Below, one piece after another: positions 40,698 through 48,363 of a stretch of DNA of 64,000 nucleotides. The stretch lies in the NCBI GenBank assembly GCA_050693155.1, contig JBOGWA010000128.1, positions 11,036 through 75,035 on the forward strand, given 5' to 3'. The position numbers and the translations under genes are program-made. The stretch is from JBOGWA01 sp050693155. GTDB lineage: Bacteria > Actinomycetota > UBA4738 > CALAEC01. A model generated the notes under the pieces. The model was not told the origin of the DNA and made no database searches. It saw only the letters and a program-made list of their open reading frames with translations. Numbering within the stretch: the first letter of the stretch is position 1; each line of letters opens with the position of its first letter.

Positions 40698-41164
40698 ACC
40701 GGGGCTCCGGGAGTCGCCTCTTCTTCGGCCACCACGGGCTCGGCGAGGGAGGCGCGGCGGCCGGGGAGGATCATCGAGGTGCCGACCGCCGCCGCGACCC
40801 GCTTTCCTTCGGCGTTCACGACCTCGCAGACCGCGGTCGCGAGGGTCTTCCCTCGATGGTCGATCGTCGCCCTCGCCTCGAGGTCTCGGCCGTCGGGTTC
40901 CACGGGACGGAAGAAGTTCATCTTGATGTCGAGTGGGGCGAAGGCCGTTCCGGCAGGCACCGTTGTCAGGACGGCGCCCTGCATCGCGAGTTCCGCGACG
41001 AACACGATCGCGCCGCCCTGGACACGCCGGAGAGGTGAGTTGAGCCACTCGGTCGTGGGAAGTGTCTGCGTGGCCCTCCCTTCCTCAGCATCAACCGGGC
41101 GAGATCCCGTGAGGTAGTAGAGCGGGGGAGCCGGCAACCTTCCGTCGATCCATTCTTGCATCAT
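40694..41164 (-). CDS. Hotdog-fold thioesterase (PaaI-like)
   Basis: A 156-residue single hotdog domain. MMQEWIDGRLPAPPLYYLTGSRP is followed by TQTLPTTEWLNSPLRRVQGGAIVFVAELAMQGAVLT, where the hallmark usually reads NxxGxxHGG but here has RRVQGGA, then FAPLDIKMNFFRPV and LEARATIDHRGKTLATAVCEVVNAEGKRVAAAVGTSMIL. These features match the PaaI/4HBT superfamily that hydrolyses acyl-CoA or acyl-carrier thioesters. Its 5' end overlaps the preceding hotdog gene by 74 bases in another frame, and its 3' end overlaps the methyltransferase start. Confidence 0.82.
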   Translation of the reverse strand: MMQEWIDGRLPAPPLYYLTGSRPVDAEEGRATQTLPTTEWLNSPLRRVQGGAIVFVAELAMQGAVLTTVPAGTAFAPLDIKMNFFRPVEPDGRDLEARATIDHRGKTLATAVCEVVNAEGKRVAAAVGTSMILPGRRASLAEPVVAEEEATPGAPV

Positions 41165-41804
41165 CTGGAGACCGCTCCATGCGGTCCCACACCTCCTGCG
41201 GGATCGGCTCGCCCATCACCGGGCGCTCCCACGGATCGGGCGTGTCGTAGGAAGGAATCTCCGGCGCGTAATCATCCGGCGGAGGGTCGGGCGCCGGATC
41301 GAGCGGCGGGAAGACGTAACAACGGGAGGTCCCGTGCGCCAGCATCCGCTCGTGCTCGTCGTAGAGGAACGTTTCCGAGAGGCCGATCGAGCGTCCGACG
41401 TGGATCAATTGCCCGTGCGCGGAGATCCGACCGCTCCGGACCGTGGCCGGCCGAAGAAACGTCATCGAGAGTTCCGCCGTCGTGTACGCGGTCGCAGGCG
41501 GAAGGGCCGAATGGACCGCCGTGCCGAGCGGGGCGTCGGCGAGCATGGCGAGGACCCCACCCGGAATGACGCCCGCGGGAGATTGGAGCCACGGACTCGC
41601 CGGCATCGAAAACGCTGACGTGCCCTCGCCTATCTGGTCGAACCAGATGCCGATGAGATGAGAGACCGGCGGTCGCGGTCCGAGGAACTTGAGCCCGGTG
41701 CGGAGCTGCTCCAACCCCGTGAGGCCGAAAAGGCGTAGGTCGCCGTATCCGCCCCGCGCCGGCTCGCTCGTCGCGATGGGCTCCGGGAAGGGCGATGGAC
41801 TCAT
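41091..41804 (-). CDS. Hotdog-fold thioesterase with C-terminal extension
   Basis: A 237-residue protein from ATG 41804 (an upstream GTG at 41819 adds five residues; neither has a good ribosome-binding site). The hotdog domain spans about 40-165: GIWFDQIGEGTSAFSMPASPWLQSPAGVIPGGVLAMLADAPLGTAV, TTAELSMTFLRPA, and GQLIHVGRSIGLSETFLYDEHERMLAHGTSRCYVFPP. The remaining 70 residues are Pro/Asp-rich and unlike the family (PLDPAPDPPPDDYAPEIPSYDTPDPWERPVMGEPIP). The HGG motif reads IPGGVLA, so its catalytic role is uncertain. It partners the overlapping thioesterase downstream. Confidence 0.8.
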   Translation of the reverse strand: MSPSPFPEPIATSEPARGGYGDLRLFGLTGLEQLRTGLKFLGPRPPVSHLIGIWFDQIGEGTSAFSMPASPWLQSPAGVIPGGVLAMLADAPLGTAVHSALPPATAYTTAELSMTFLRPATVRSGRISAHGQLIHVGRSIGLSETFLYDEHERMLAHGTSRCYVFPPLDPAPDPPPDDYAPEIPSYDTPDPWERPVMGEPIPQEVWDRMERSPDDARMDRRKVAGSPALLPHGISPG

Positions 41805-41856
41805 GCGTGAGGAACCCACTTGGGGCCGACTGTCGGCCGAGCTAGTGAGCCTTCCC

Positions 41857-42516
41857 TCAGCTCACGGGTTCGGGGTCGACTGCGGAGAGGAAGCCCCACC
41901 AGGCCTCGAGGGCATCCTCGGTGGCGCCAACGGCGGCTTCCGGCTCGTCCTCCGCGAGTTCCTCGAGCATCGCGCGCTCGGCGCCCGAATGCTCCACATC
42001 GAGCCGCTCGTGGACCTCGAAGAACCCCGTGGTCCGGCCATCATCGATCCCGTAGTGCTTCCGCAGCCCGTCGATCTTCACACGAGAAACGGCCGGCACT
42101 TGTGCTTCGTAGGCATGGATCGCGGCGATCCCGGCAGCGACGGGCTCGCGGGCCGAGGTCCTCCGGTACGTCTCGACCAGCGTTCGCGTGGCCTCGTTTC
42201 GCTGCGAAGAGCGGACGTCGTCCCGTCCGACGCCCATCCCTTCGGCGAACTGGAGCCATAGCTCGGCGTGGTTTTCCTCCCCGTGCTCCTCATCCCACAG
42301 GTTCTCCAGCAGATGTTTGCGAACGAGCGGGTTCTCCGATCTCGAATGGATCGCCGAGAGAAACCGTGGGAATTCCGATTCGAAGGCGTAGTACTGACGG
42401 GCGTACTCCTGGATGGCTTCTTTCGGGAGCGTCCCCGCGTCCCACTTCTTGTAGAGCGGATGGGAAAGCAGATGGCGCTCCTGGATCATGCGATCGATCG
42501 TGTCGATGACGGCCAC
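41857..42516 (-). CDS. CADD-family diiron protein, putative self-sacrificing p-aminobenzoate synthase
   Basis: A 219-residue haem-oxygenase-fold protein from GTG 42516, with AAGGAGGAG five bases upstream. It matches the CADD (folate-related) family of Chlamydia and some nitrifiers. The residues I recall for CT610/CADD map here with a constant offset of five: metal ligands Glu76, His83, Glu137, His169, Asp173, His176, and the reported sacrificial or radical Tyr22, Tyr38 and Lys147. It may therefore make p-aminobenzoate from its own tyrosine side chain and feed folate synthesis, bypassing pabABC. PqqC and TenA share the fold but not this residue set. It is divergent from the thiolase, followed by the thioesterase pair after 52 bases. 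Confidence 0.85.
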   Translation of the reverse strand: MAVIDTIDRMIQERHLLSHPLYKKWDAGTLPKEAIQEYARQYYAFESEFPRFLSAIHSRSENPLVRKHLLENLWDEEHGEENHAELWLQFAEGMGVGRDDVRSSQRNEATRTLVETYRRTSAREPVAAGIAAIHAYEAQVPAVSRVKIDGLRKHYGIDDGRTTGFFEVHERLDVEHSGAERAMLEELAEDEPEAAVGATEDALEAWWGFLSAVDPEPVS

Positions 42517-42686
42517 AGCGTCTCCTCCTTGTATGTTGTCCGTGGGGCCCCAACAGACTCCCACTCCGCCCCCCTTCGATCAACCCCTTCCCAACCCGGT
42601 GAGCCTGCTTGTCCCCCCCCGGTGGGCCGGCGGCGGGAATCGTGCATCGCCGTAGAATGAGGACCAGACCGGGAAAGGAGTCGCGC

Positions 42687-43883
42687 GTGGGTGGATCGGT
42701 GATTGTTGCGGGGGCGAGGACCCCGATCGGGAAGTTCGGCGGCGGGTTCAAGGACCTGCCCGCGGTGGACCTGGGCGCAGCCGCGATCAAAGAAGCGCTC
42801 ACGCGCGCCGGCATTCCGCCCGAACAGGTGGACTACGTCCTGATGGGGCAGGTGATCCAGGCAGGCGCCGGGCAGATCACCGCGCGGCAGGCAGCGATCA
42901 AGGCGGGCATTCCGAAAGAAGTCCCGGCGATCACGATCAACAAGGTTTGCCTCTCGGGCTTGAACGCGATCGCGCTCGCCGATCAGCTCATTCGAGCGGG
43001 GGAGATTGAGATCGCCGTCGCGGGAGGGATGGAGTCGATGGATCAGGCCCCCTACCTGCTCCCGTCGGCGCGGTTCGGGGCGAGGATGGGCAACGTCGAG
43101 TTGATCGACTCGATGATCTACGACGGACTCTGGTCGACATTTACCGACATGCACATGGGAGAGTCCTCGGATGACGTCAACTCCGAGCTGGGGATCGGCC
43201 GCGAGGAGCAGGATGCCTGGTCGGCGCGGAGCCACCAGCGAGCGAACGAAGCGTGGGAGGCGGGACGCATGAGCGAGGAGACCGTCCCGGTCGAGGTCCC
43301 ACAGCGGAAGGGCGACCCGGTCGTGGTTGATCGCGACGAGGGCATCCGCCCCGACACCACAGCGGAGTCGCTTGCTTCGTTGAAGCCCGCATTCAAGAAG
43401 GACGGAACGATCACCGCCGGCAACGCCTCCCAGATCTCCGACGGCGGCGCGGCCGTCGTCGTGATGAGCCGGGAGCGGGCTGAGGGGTTCGGCCTCGAGC
43501 CGCTCGTGGAAATCGTCGCCCACGGGATGAGCGCCGAACGCTTCCCGTATCTCCACACGGTTCCTGCCCTCGCGGTCGAAGCGGCGCTGAAGAAGGCGGG
43601 ACTCGGGACGAAGGACCTCGGGCTCGTGGAGGTCAACGAGGCGTTCGCAGCCGTCTCGCTCAACGCGGCTCGGATGCTCGACGTCGACCAGGAGGTCGTA
43701 AACGTGAACGGCGGTGCGGTCGCGCTCGGGCACCCGATCGGGATGAGCGGTGCGCGGCTCGTGCTGACGCTCGCGTACGAGATGCGGCGCCGCGGCGTCG
43801 ACCATGGGGCAGCCGCCCTGTGTGGGGGCGGAGGCCAGGGCGACGCGCTGATCCTGCGCAGGCCGGGGGGTTCGGAGGGCTAG
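42687..43883 (+). CDS. phaA: Acetyl-CoA acetyltransferase (thiolase)
   Basis: A 398-residue thiolase, GTG start at 42687 with GGAAAGGAG six bases upstream. The acylated Cys is in TINKVCLSGLNAIALA (about residue 89), NGGAVALGHPIGMSGAR holds the His, and the final GxCGGGGQGDALIL has the second Cys. It condenses two acetyl-CoA to acetoacetyl-CoA, or cleaves in the reverse direction. It supplies the ethylmalonyl-CoA pathway (with hbd at 8680 and ccr at 31326) or polyhydroxybutyrate synthesis; no PHA synthase is in the window. The amidase gene begins two bases after its stop, so the two are probably cotranscribed. Confidence 0.94.
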   Translation: MGGSVIVAGARTPIGKFGGGFKDLPAVDLGAAAIKEALTRAGIPPEQVDYVLMGQVIQAGAGQITARQAAIKAGIPKEVPAITINKVCLSGLNAIALADQLIRAGEIEIAVAGGMESMDQAPYLLPSARFGARMGNVELIDSMIYDGLWSTFTDMHMGESSDDVNSELGIGREEQDAWSARSHQRANEAWEAGRMSEETVPVEVPQRKGDPVVVDRDEGIRPDTTAESLASLKPAFKKDGTITAGNASQISDGGAAVVVMSRERAEGFGLEPLVEIVAHGMSAERFPYLHTVPALAVEAALKKAGLGTKDLGLVEVNEAFAAVSLNAARMLDVDQEVVNVNGGAVALGHPIGMSGARLVLTLAYEMRRRGVDHGAAALCGGGGQGDALILRRPGGSEG

Positions 43884-43885
43884 CT

Positions 43886-45475
43886 GTGACTCTCGCCCGC
43901 CCGCTCCGCCGCTTCTTGCCCCTCTTGCTCGCGGTCCTACTCGTCCTCCCGAATCCAGCAGGAGCGGCGAAGGAACGCGACTGCCTCATCGAGATCGGCG
44001 GGGTCCACCTCCAACAAGCGACCATTCGAGACATCCAGAAGGCGCTTGCGACCGGTCGGCTGACGAGTCGCGCGCTGGTCGAGCGCTATCTGGACCGGAT
44101 CGCCTTCTTCGATACCTCCGGGGCCTCCCTGAACTCGGTGCGGGAGCTCCATCCCCAGGCGCTTCAGCAGGCGGCGAAGCTCGATCGCGAACGAGCGGCA
44201 GGCAAAGTACGAGGGCCGCTGCACGGCGTCGCCGTCCTCCTCAAGGACAACATCGGGACCGACGACGTACCCACGACGGCGGGTTCGATCGCGCTTGAGG
44301 ACAGCATCCCGGAACGAGACGCGTTTCTCACGGCCCAGCTCCGAGCGGCCGGCGCCATCATCTTGGGAAAGGCGAACCTGTCGGAATTCGCGAACTGGGT
44401 GGACCTGTCGATGCCCTCGGGGTACAGCTCGCTCGGCGGGCAGGTCATCAACCCGTACGTGTTCGGAGCTACCCCCAGCGGTTCTTCCTCAGGTTCGGGC
44501 GTGGCCGCTGCGATGGCCCTGGCGACCGTAACGGTGGGTACCGAGACGTCCGGAAGCATCATCTCGCCGAGCCAAGCGAACGGCGTCGTCGGCATCAAGC
44601 CCACGGTGGGGCTGATCAGCCGGGCGGGAATCATTCCGTTGGCCGCGAGCTTCGACACGCCCGGTCCCATGACCCGGAACGTCACGGACGCCGCGATTCT
44701 CCTCGGCGCCATGACGGGCGTCGACCCACGCGATCCAGCGACGGCCGCGAGCGAGGGTGAGCTTCCCGCGAATGGGGACTACGCGCGGTCCTTGCGACTC
44801 TCCGGCCTGAAGGGCGCGAGGCTCGGCTTCGATCCGGACGACCGGCCGGGGTTCCAGGGCGACATCTGGGACCGGGCGATGGACGACCTTCGCGCCGCCG
44901 GGGCCGAGATCGTCGAGATCGACGGCCTCGACAGCCTGTCGCTCGTAGGGCTCACGGAGATCGCGGCGATCCCCAACGAGTTCAAGGCCGGGCTGAACCA
45001 GTACCTGGCCGAGGAAGCCGACCCGCCCAGCGGAGTGCAGACCCTCTCCGACATCATTGCCTTCAACGAGCAACATCCGGACCGGGTGCGATACGGACAG
45101 CGGTTGCTCATCGCTTCTGATGCGACCCCGGGGAACATGACGGTCGGGATTCCGAACCGAGAACTTGCGATCCAGAGCGCTCGCGCCGCGATCGACGCGA
45201 CATTCCTTCGGTATGAGCTCGACGCGGTGATCTCGCCGGGCGCGACGTATGTGAACGTGGGTGCGGCAGCCGGTTATCCCACGATCACCGTTCCTGCCGG
45301 GGGCGGATTGACCCCGATCAGTCTCTCCTTCCTTGGCCAGGCGTGGGACGAGCCCGACTTGATTCGGCTCGGCTATGCGTACGAGCAGACGAGCCTACGT
45401 CGGGCGCCGCCGACCGCTCTCAACCCCGGACTCTTTCCGAAAGGATGCAAGCCGCTACGCTCTGCGCGTGGCTGA
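43886..45475 (+). CDS. Secreted amidase-signature hydrolase
   Basis: A 529-residue amidase-signature (AS) enzyme from GTG 43886, with a signal peptide RRFLPLLLAVLLVLPNPAGAA, so it is probably exported. The Ser-cisSer-Lys triad is recognisable: Lys120 in VLLKDNIGT, the cis-Ser in ATPSGSSSGSG (about 200-202), and nucleophile Ser224 in GTETSGSIISPS. A later QAWDEPDLIRLGYAYEQ is typical for the family. It hydrolyses amide bonds in unknown substrates, perhaps peptides or amidated compounds outside the cell. It directly follows the thiolase gene. The stop overlaps the start of the thioesterase gene by eight bases. Confidence 0.9.
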   Translation: MTLARPLRRFLPLLLAVLLVLPNPAGAAKERDCLIEIGGVHLQQATIRDIQKALATGRLTSRALVERYLDRIAFFDTSGASLNSVRELHPQALQQAAKLDRERAAGKVRGPLHGVAVLLKDNIGTDDVPTTAGSIALEDSIPERDAFLTAQLRAAGAIILGKANLSEFANWVDLSMPSGYSSLGGQVINPYVFGATPSGSSSGSGVAAAMALATVTVGTETSGSIISPSQANGVVGIKPTVGLISRAGIIPLAASFDTPGPMTRNVTDAAILLGAMTGVDPRDPATAASEGELPANGDYARSLRLSGLKGARLGFDPDDRPGFQGDIWDRAMDDLRAAGAEIVEIDGLDSLSLVGLTEIAAIPNEFKAGLNQYLAEEADPPSGVQTLSDIIAFNEQHPDRVRYGQRLLIASDATPGNMTVGIPNRELAIQSARAAIDATFLRYELDAVISPGATYVNVGAAAGYPTITVPAGGGLTPISLSFLGQAWDEPDLIRLGYAYEQTSLRRAPPTALNPGLFPKGCKPLRSARG

Positions 45476-45923
45476 GCTGAGCCCGAAGCCCGCGTCCGAG
45501 TCACAGGTCACTCTCGCCCAGCAGATGGGCATCACCGACGCAAACCTCGCCGGGAACGTGCACGGCGGGACGATCATGAAGCTCGTGGACACGGCGGCCG
45601 GGCTCGCGGCCTCCAAGCACTGCGGAGGTCTCGCGGTCACGGCCGCGATGGATGAGATGTCCTTCATCGAGCCGGTCTTTGTCGGTGACGTGGTGACGGT
45701 CAAGGCCACCGTAAACGTCGCCTGGAGCACGTCGATGGAGGTCGGCGTTCGCGTCGAAGCCGAGAACGTTCGAAGCGGCCGGCACACGCACACCTCGAGC
45801 GCGTACCTTAGGCCGGCTCTTCGACCTTCTCGGCGAGCTCGATCGTGCAGGAAGCCTGCCCGCGCTTCTCGAGATACCGCTGGTGATATTCCTCGGCGGA
45901 GTAGAAGGTGTCGGCCGGCGTGA
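45468..45923 (+). CDS. YciA-type acyl-CoA thioesterase with abnormal C-terminus
   Basis: A hotdog acyl-CoA thioesterase, GTG start 45468, 151 codons. Residues 1-115 are typical: SQVTLAQQMGITDANLAGNVHGGTIMKLVDTAAGLAASKH, the HGG and Asp of YciA-like enzymes, then MSFIEPVFVGDVVTVKATVN and VRSGRHTHTSSAYL. At that point, the last strand where relatives continue with TFVALD-like text, the sequence becomes Arg/Pro-rich (RPALRPSRRARSCRK) and runs 116 bases antisense into msrA. Probably the natural 3' end was lost by a deletion that joined it to msrA. Activity is uncertain because the final strand is missing. Confidence 0.72.
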   Translation: MAELSPKPASESQVTLAQQMGITDANLAGNVHGGTIMKLVDTAAGLAASKHCGGLAVTAAMDEMSFIEPVFVGDVVTVKATVNVAWSTSMEVGVRVEAENVRSGRHTHTSSAYLRPALRPSRRARSCRKPARASRDTAGDIPRRSRRCRPA

Positions 45924-46305
45924 TCTCGGTCACGATCGGCTTCCGGAAGTTCTTCTGCTGTTCCTTCTTTGACGCCTCCGCGAGCTCTCGCTGGGCATCG
46001 TCGTGGTGGAAGATGGCCGTCCGGTACTGCGTCCCCACGTCCGGGCCCTGGCGATTCATCTGTGTCGGATCGTGGCTCCCCCAGAAGACGTCCAGCAGGC
46101 CCTGATAGGAGACTCGGGCTGGGTCGTACTCGACCAGGACGGCCTCCGCGTGCCCGGTTCGATCGGTGCACACGTCCTCGTAGGTTGGGTTGTCCGTCTG
46201 CCCGCCCGTATATCCGACGGTCGTATTCATCACCCCCGGGAGCATCCGGAAGTCGGCCTCCACCTGCCAGAAGCAGCCGGCCGCAAACGTCGCTTTTTCC
46301 GTCAC
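45808..46305 (-). CDS. msrA: Peptide methionine sulfoxide reductase
   Basis: A 165-residue MsrA. The catalytic Cys is in TFAAGCFWQVEADF (GCFW at 10-13), followed by GYTGGQTDNPTYEDVCTDRTGHAEAV and the later TQYRTAIF and EEYHQRYLEKRGQASCTIELA, which holds a possible resolving Cys. It reduces methionine-S-sulfoxide in proteins and free methionine. It looks intact, ending in an acidic tail. The 3' end overlaps the convergent thioesterase frame. It is preceded by the acyl-CoA synthetase on its 5' side in the same orientation after about 86 bases without clear structure. Confidence 0.95.
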   Translation of the reverse strand: MTEKATFAAGCFWQVEADFRMLPGVMNTTVGYTGGQTDNPTYEDVCTDRTGHAEAVLVEYDPARVSYQGLLDVFWGSHDPTQMNRQGPDVGTQYRTAIFHHDDAQRELAEASKKEQQKNFRKPIVTEITPADTFYSAEEYHQRYLEKRGQASCTIELAEKVEEPA

Positions 46306-46391
46306 GGAATCTCCTCGCGGTTCAGGCTCAGCCTATCGCTCTGATTCAGGAAACGCTCGCACAACGATCGTTGTTCCCGGAGGGTGGAGCC

Positions 46392-48338
46392 TCAGGCCGT
46401 CGCGGCCCTGATCTTCTCGAGGGCGCTTGGGTTCTCGAGACTCGAAAGGTCACCCGGGTCTTCCCCGAGGACAGCGGCTCGGATCGCGCGGCGGAGGATC
46501 TTCGCCGAGCGCGTCTTCGGGAGATCGTCGACGAAAACGATTCGCGAGGGCGTGAAAGCCTTCCCCAGCCTCTCTGCGACGAGTCCCTTCAGTTCCTTCT
46601 CGAGCGTGTCGTCGATCTCTGCGCCCGGCTTCGTGATGACGAAGCACCACACCGCCTCGCCCTTGACCTCGTGGGGCACGCCGACGGCCGCGGACTCCGC
46701 GACGAACGGATGGTCCACGAGCGCCGATTCCACCTCTGCCGGGCCCAGGCGCTTGCCGGCGATGTTCATCGTGTCGTCGGAACGGCCGTGGAGGAACCAG
46801 GCGCCGTCCTCATCGACGCTCGCCCAGTCGCCGTGGACCCAGACGTCGGGCCACCGGGACCAGTAGGTCTCGAGATACCGTTCCGGATCGCCCCAAACGC
46901 CCCGAGTCATGCCCGGCCAGGGCTTCGTGCACACGAGCTCGCCCACCTCGCCTGGGGCTACAGGTTTTCCATCCGGCCCCCAGACCTCGATCGCCATCCC
47001 GAGCGAAGGCCCGCCGAGGGAGGAGTTCTTGATCGGTGCGATCGGGAGCGGCGAGAGGAAGCAGGCGCCGACCTCGGTCCCTCCCGAGATGTTGATGATC
47101 GGGCACCGGGCGCCGCCGATTCTCTCGAAGAACCATTGGTACGGTTCCGGGTTCCAGGGCTCGCCGGTGGAGCCGAGAACCCGAAGAGATGACAGGTCGT
47201 GCGCGTCCACCCATTCCTCACCTGCGGGGATGAGCGCCCGGATGAGCGTGGGGGAAACCCCCAGGTGGGTGATCCGGCGCCGTTCGATCATGTCCCAGAG
47301 GCGGTCGGGATCGGGGTGGTTCGGAGCGCCCTCGTACAAGAAGACCGTCGCACCCAGGGCGCCCGCTCCGACGATCTCCCACGGGCCCATGATCCACCCG
47401 AGGTCGCTCACCCAGAAGAGGGTCTCGCCCTGGTGAAGATCGATCTGATAGGCGACCTCTTCGGCGATCTTCACCGTGAACCCGCCGTGGACGTGCACCG
47501 AACCTTTCGGGAGGCCGGTCGTCCCGCTCGTGTACGCGATCAGGAGCGGGTGCTCGCTGTCGAGCGAGCGAGTCTCGAAGCGCTCATCGGGCGCCTCATC
47601 GAGAAGCGTCTCCCAGCGAACGTCCCGGGTTTCGTCCCACGGCAGGTCGTCGCGATGCAGCCGTGACCAGGTGACGACGTGTTCGAGGGTCGGCGCGGCG
47701 CGCGCGGCCTCGTCGGCCGTCTCTTTCATCGGAACCGTTCCGCCTCTTCGGAGGAACCCGTCGGCCGTGATCAGGACCTTCGCGCTCGCGTCGACCAAGC
47801 GCGTGGCCACGGCGTCGGCAGCGAACCCCGAGAAGATCGGCAGGTAGATCGCTCCCAGCTTGGCACAGGCGAGCGTTGCGCCCACGGTCTCCGGGGCCAT
47901 AGGCATGAAGATGCCGATGGTGTCGCCCTCCTGGACGCCGAGTGAGCGAAGGCCGTGCGCCAGCCGGTCGGCCATGGCGCGCAACTCCCGGTATGTAACG
48001 GTGCGGGAGGCGCCGTCCTCTCCCTCCCAAAGGATCGCCGTCGCGTCGGGGGTTCGCTCGGCCCACCGATCGACGCAGATATGGGCGAGGTTCGTCCGCC
48101 CGCCTACGAACCATCTCGCCCAGGGGATTCCGTCGGAGGTGTCGAGCACCCGCTCGTAGGGGGCGAGGAAGGCGAGATCGAGGTCCTTGACGACGGCGTC
48201 CCAGAACCACTCGAGGTCATCTTGGGATCGGCGCACGAGCTCCTCGTACGAGTCGATCTCGTGTGCGCGCATGAACCGGGTGACGTTCGCCCGCTCCACG
48301 TACTCCTTCGTCGGCTTCCAGATCGGAGGCTGAGGCAT
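46392..48338 (-). CDS. Acyl-CoA synthetase (acetyl-CoA synthetase-like)
   Basis: A 648-residue adenylate-forming enzyme in the acetyl-/acetoacetyl-CoA synthetase branch, from ATG 48338. The N-terminal ACAS cap is followed by LLIAYTSGTTGLPKGSVHVHGG (A3), LFWVSDLGWIMGPWEIVGAGALGATVFLYEG, INISGGTEVGACFLSP, VHGDWASVDEDGAWFLHGRSDDTMNIAGKRLGPAEVE and the catalytic-lysine motif LPKTRSAKILRRAIR (relatives have SGK). The WxxGEP-like LGSTGEPWNPEPYQWF is present. It probably activates acetate, propionate or another short acid to its CoA ester. It sits alone beside the LCP gene in divergent orientation. Confidence 0.9.
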   Translation of the reverse strand: MPQPPIWKPTKEYVERANVTRFMRAHEIDSYEELVRRSQDDLEWFWDAVVKDLDLAFLAPYERVLDTSDGIPWARWFVGGRTNLAHICVDRWAERTPDATAILWEGEDGASRTVTYRELRAMADRLAHGLRSLGVQEGDTIGIFMPMAPETVGATLACAKLGAIYLPIFSGFAADAVATRLVDASAKVLITADGFLRRGGTVPMKETADEAARAAPTLEHVVTWSRLHRDDLPWDETRDVRWETLLDEAPDERFETRSLDSEHPLLIAYTSGTTGLPKGSVHVHGGFTVKIAEEVAYQIDLHQGETLFWVSDLGWIMGPWEIVGAGALGATVFLYEGAPNHPDPDRLWDMIERRRITHLGVSPTLIRALIPAGEEWVDAHDLSSLRVLGSTGEPWNPEPYQWFFERIGGARCPIINISGGTEVGACFLSPLPIAPIKNSSLGGPSLGMAIEVWGPDGKPVAPGEVGELVCTKPWPGMTRGVWGDPERYLETYWSRWPDVWVHGDWASVDEDGAWFLHGRSDDTMNIAGKRLGPAEVESALVDHPFVAESAAVGVPHEVKGEAVWCFVITKPGAEIDDTLEKELKGLVAERLGKAFTPSRIVFVDDLPKTRSAKILRRAIRAAVLGEDPGDLSSLENPSALEKIRAATA

Positions 48339-48363
48339 CGTGAGTCCGGGTACCCTTTGCCTG

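Noticed and set aside
42613..42620. Run of eight C upstream of the thiolase gene
   Set aside because: Looked like a possible phase-variation tract, but it is in a non-coding C-rich gap, more than 60 bases from the start, with no promoter elements around it.
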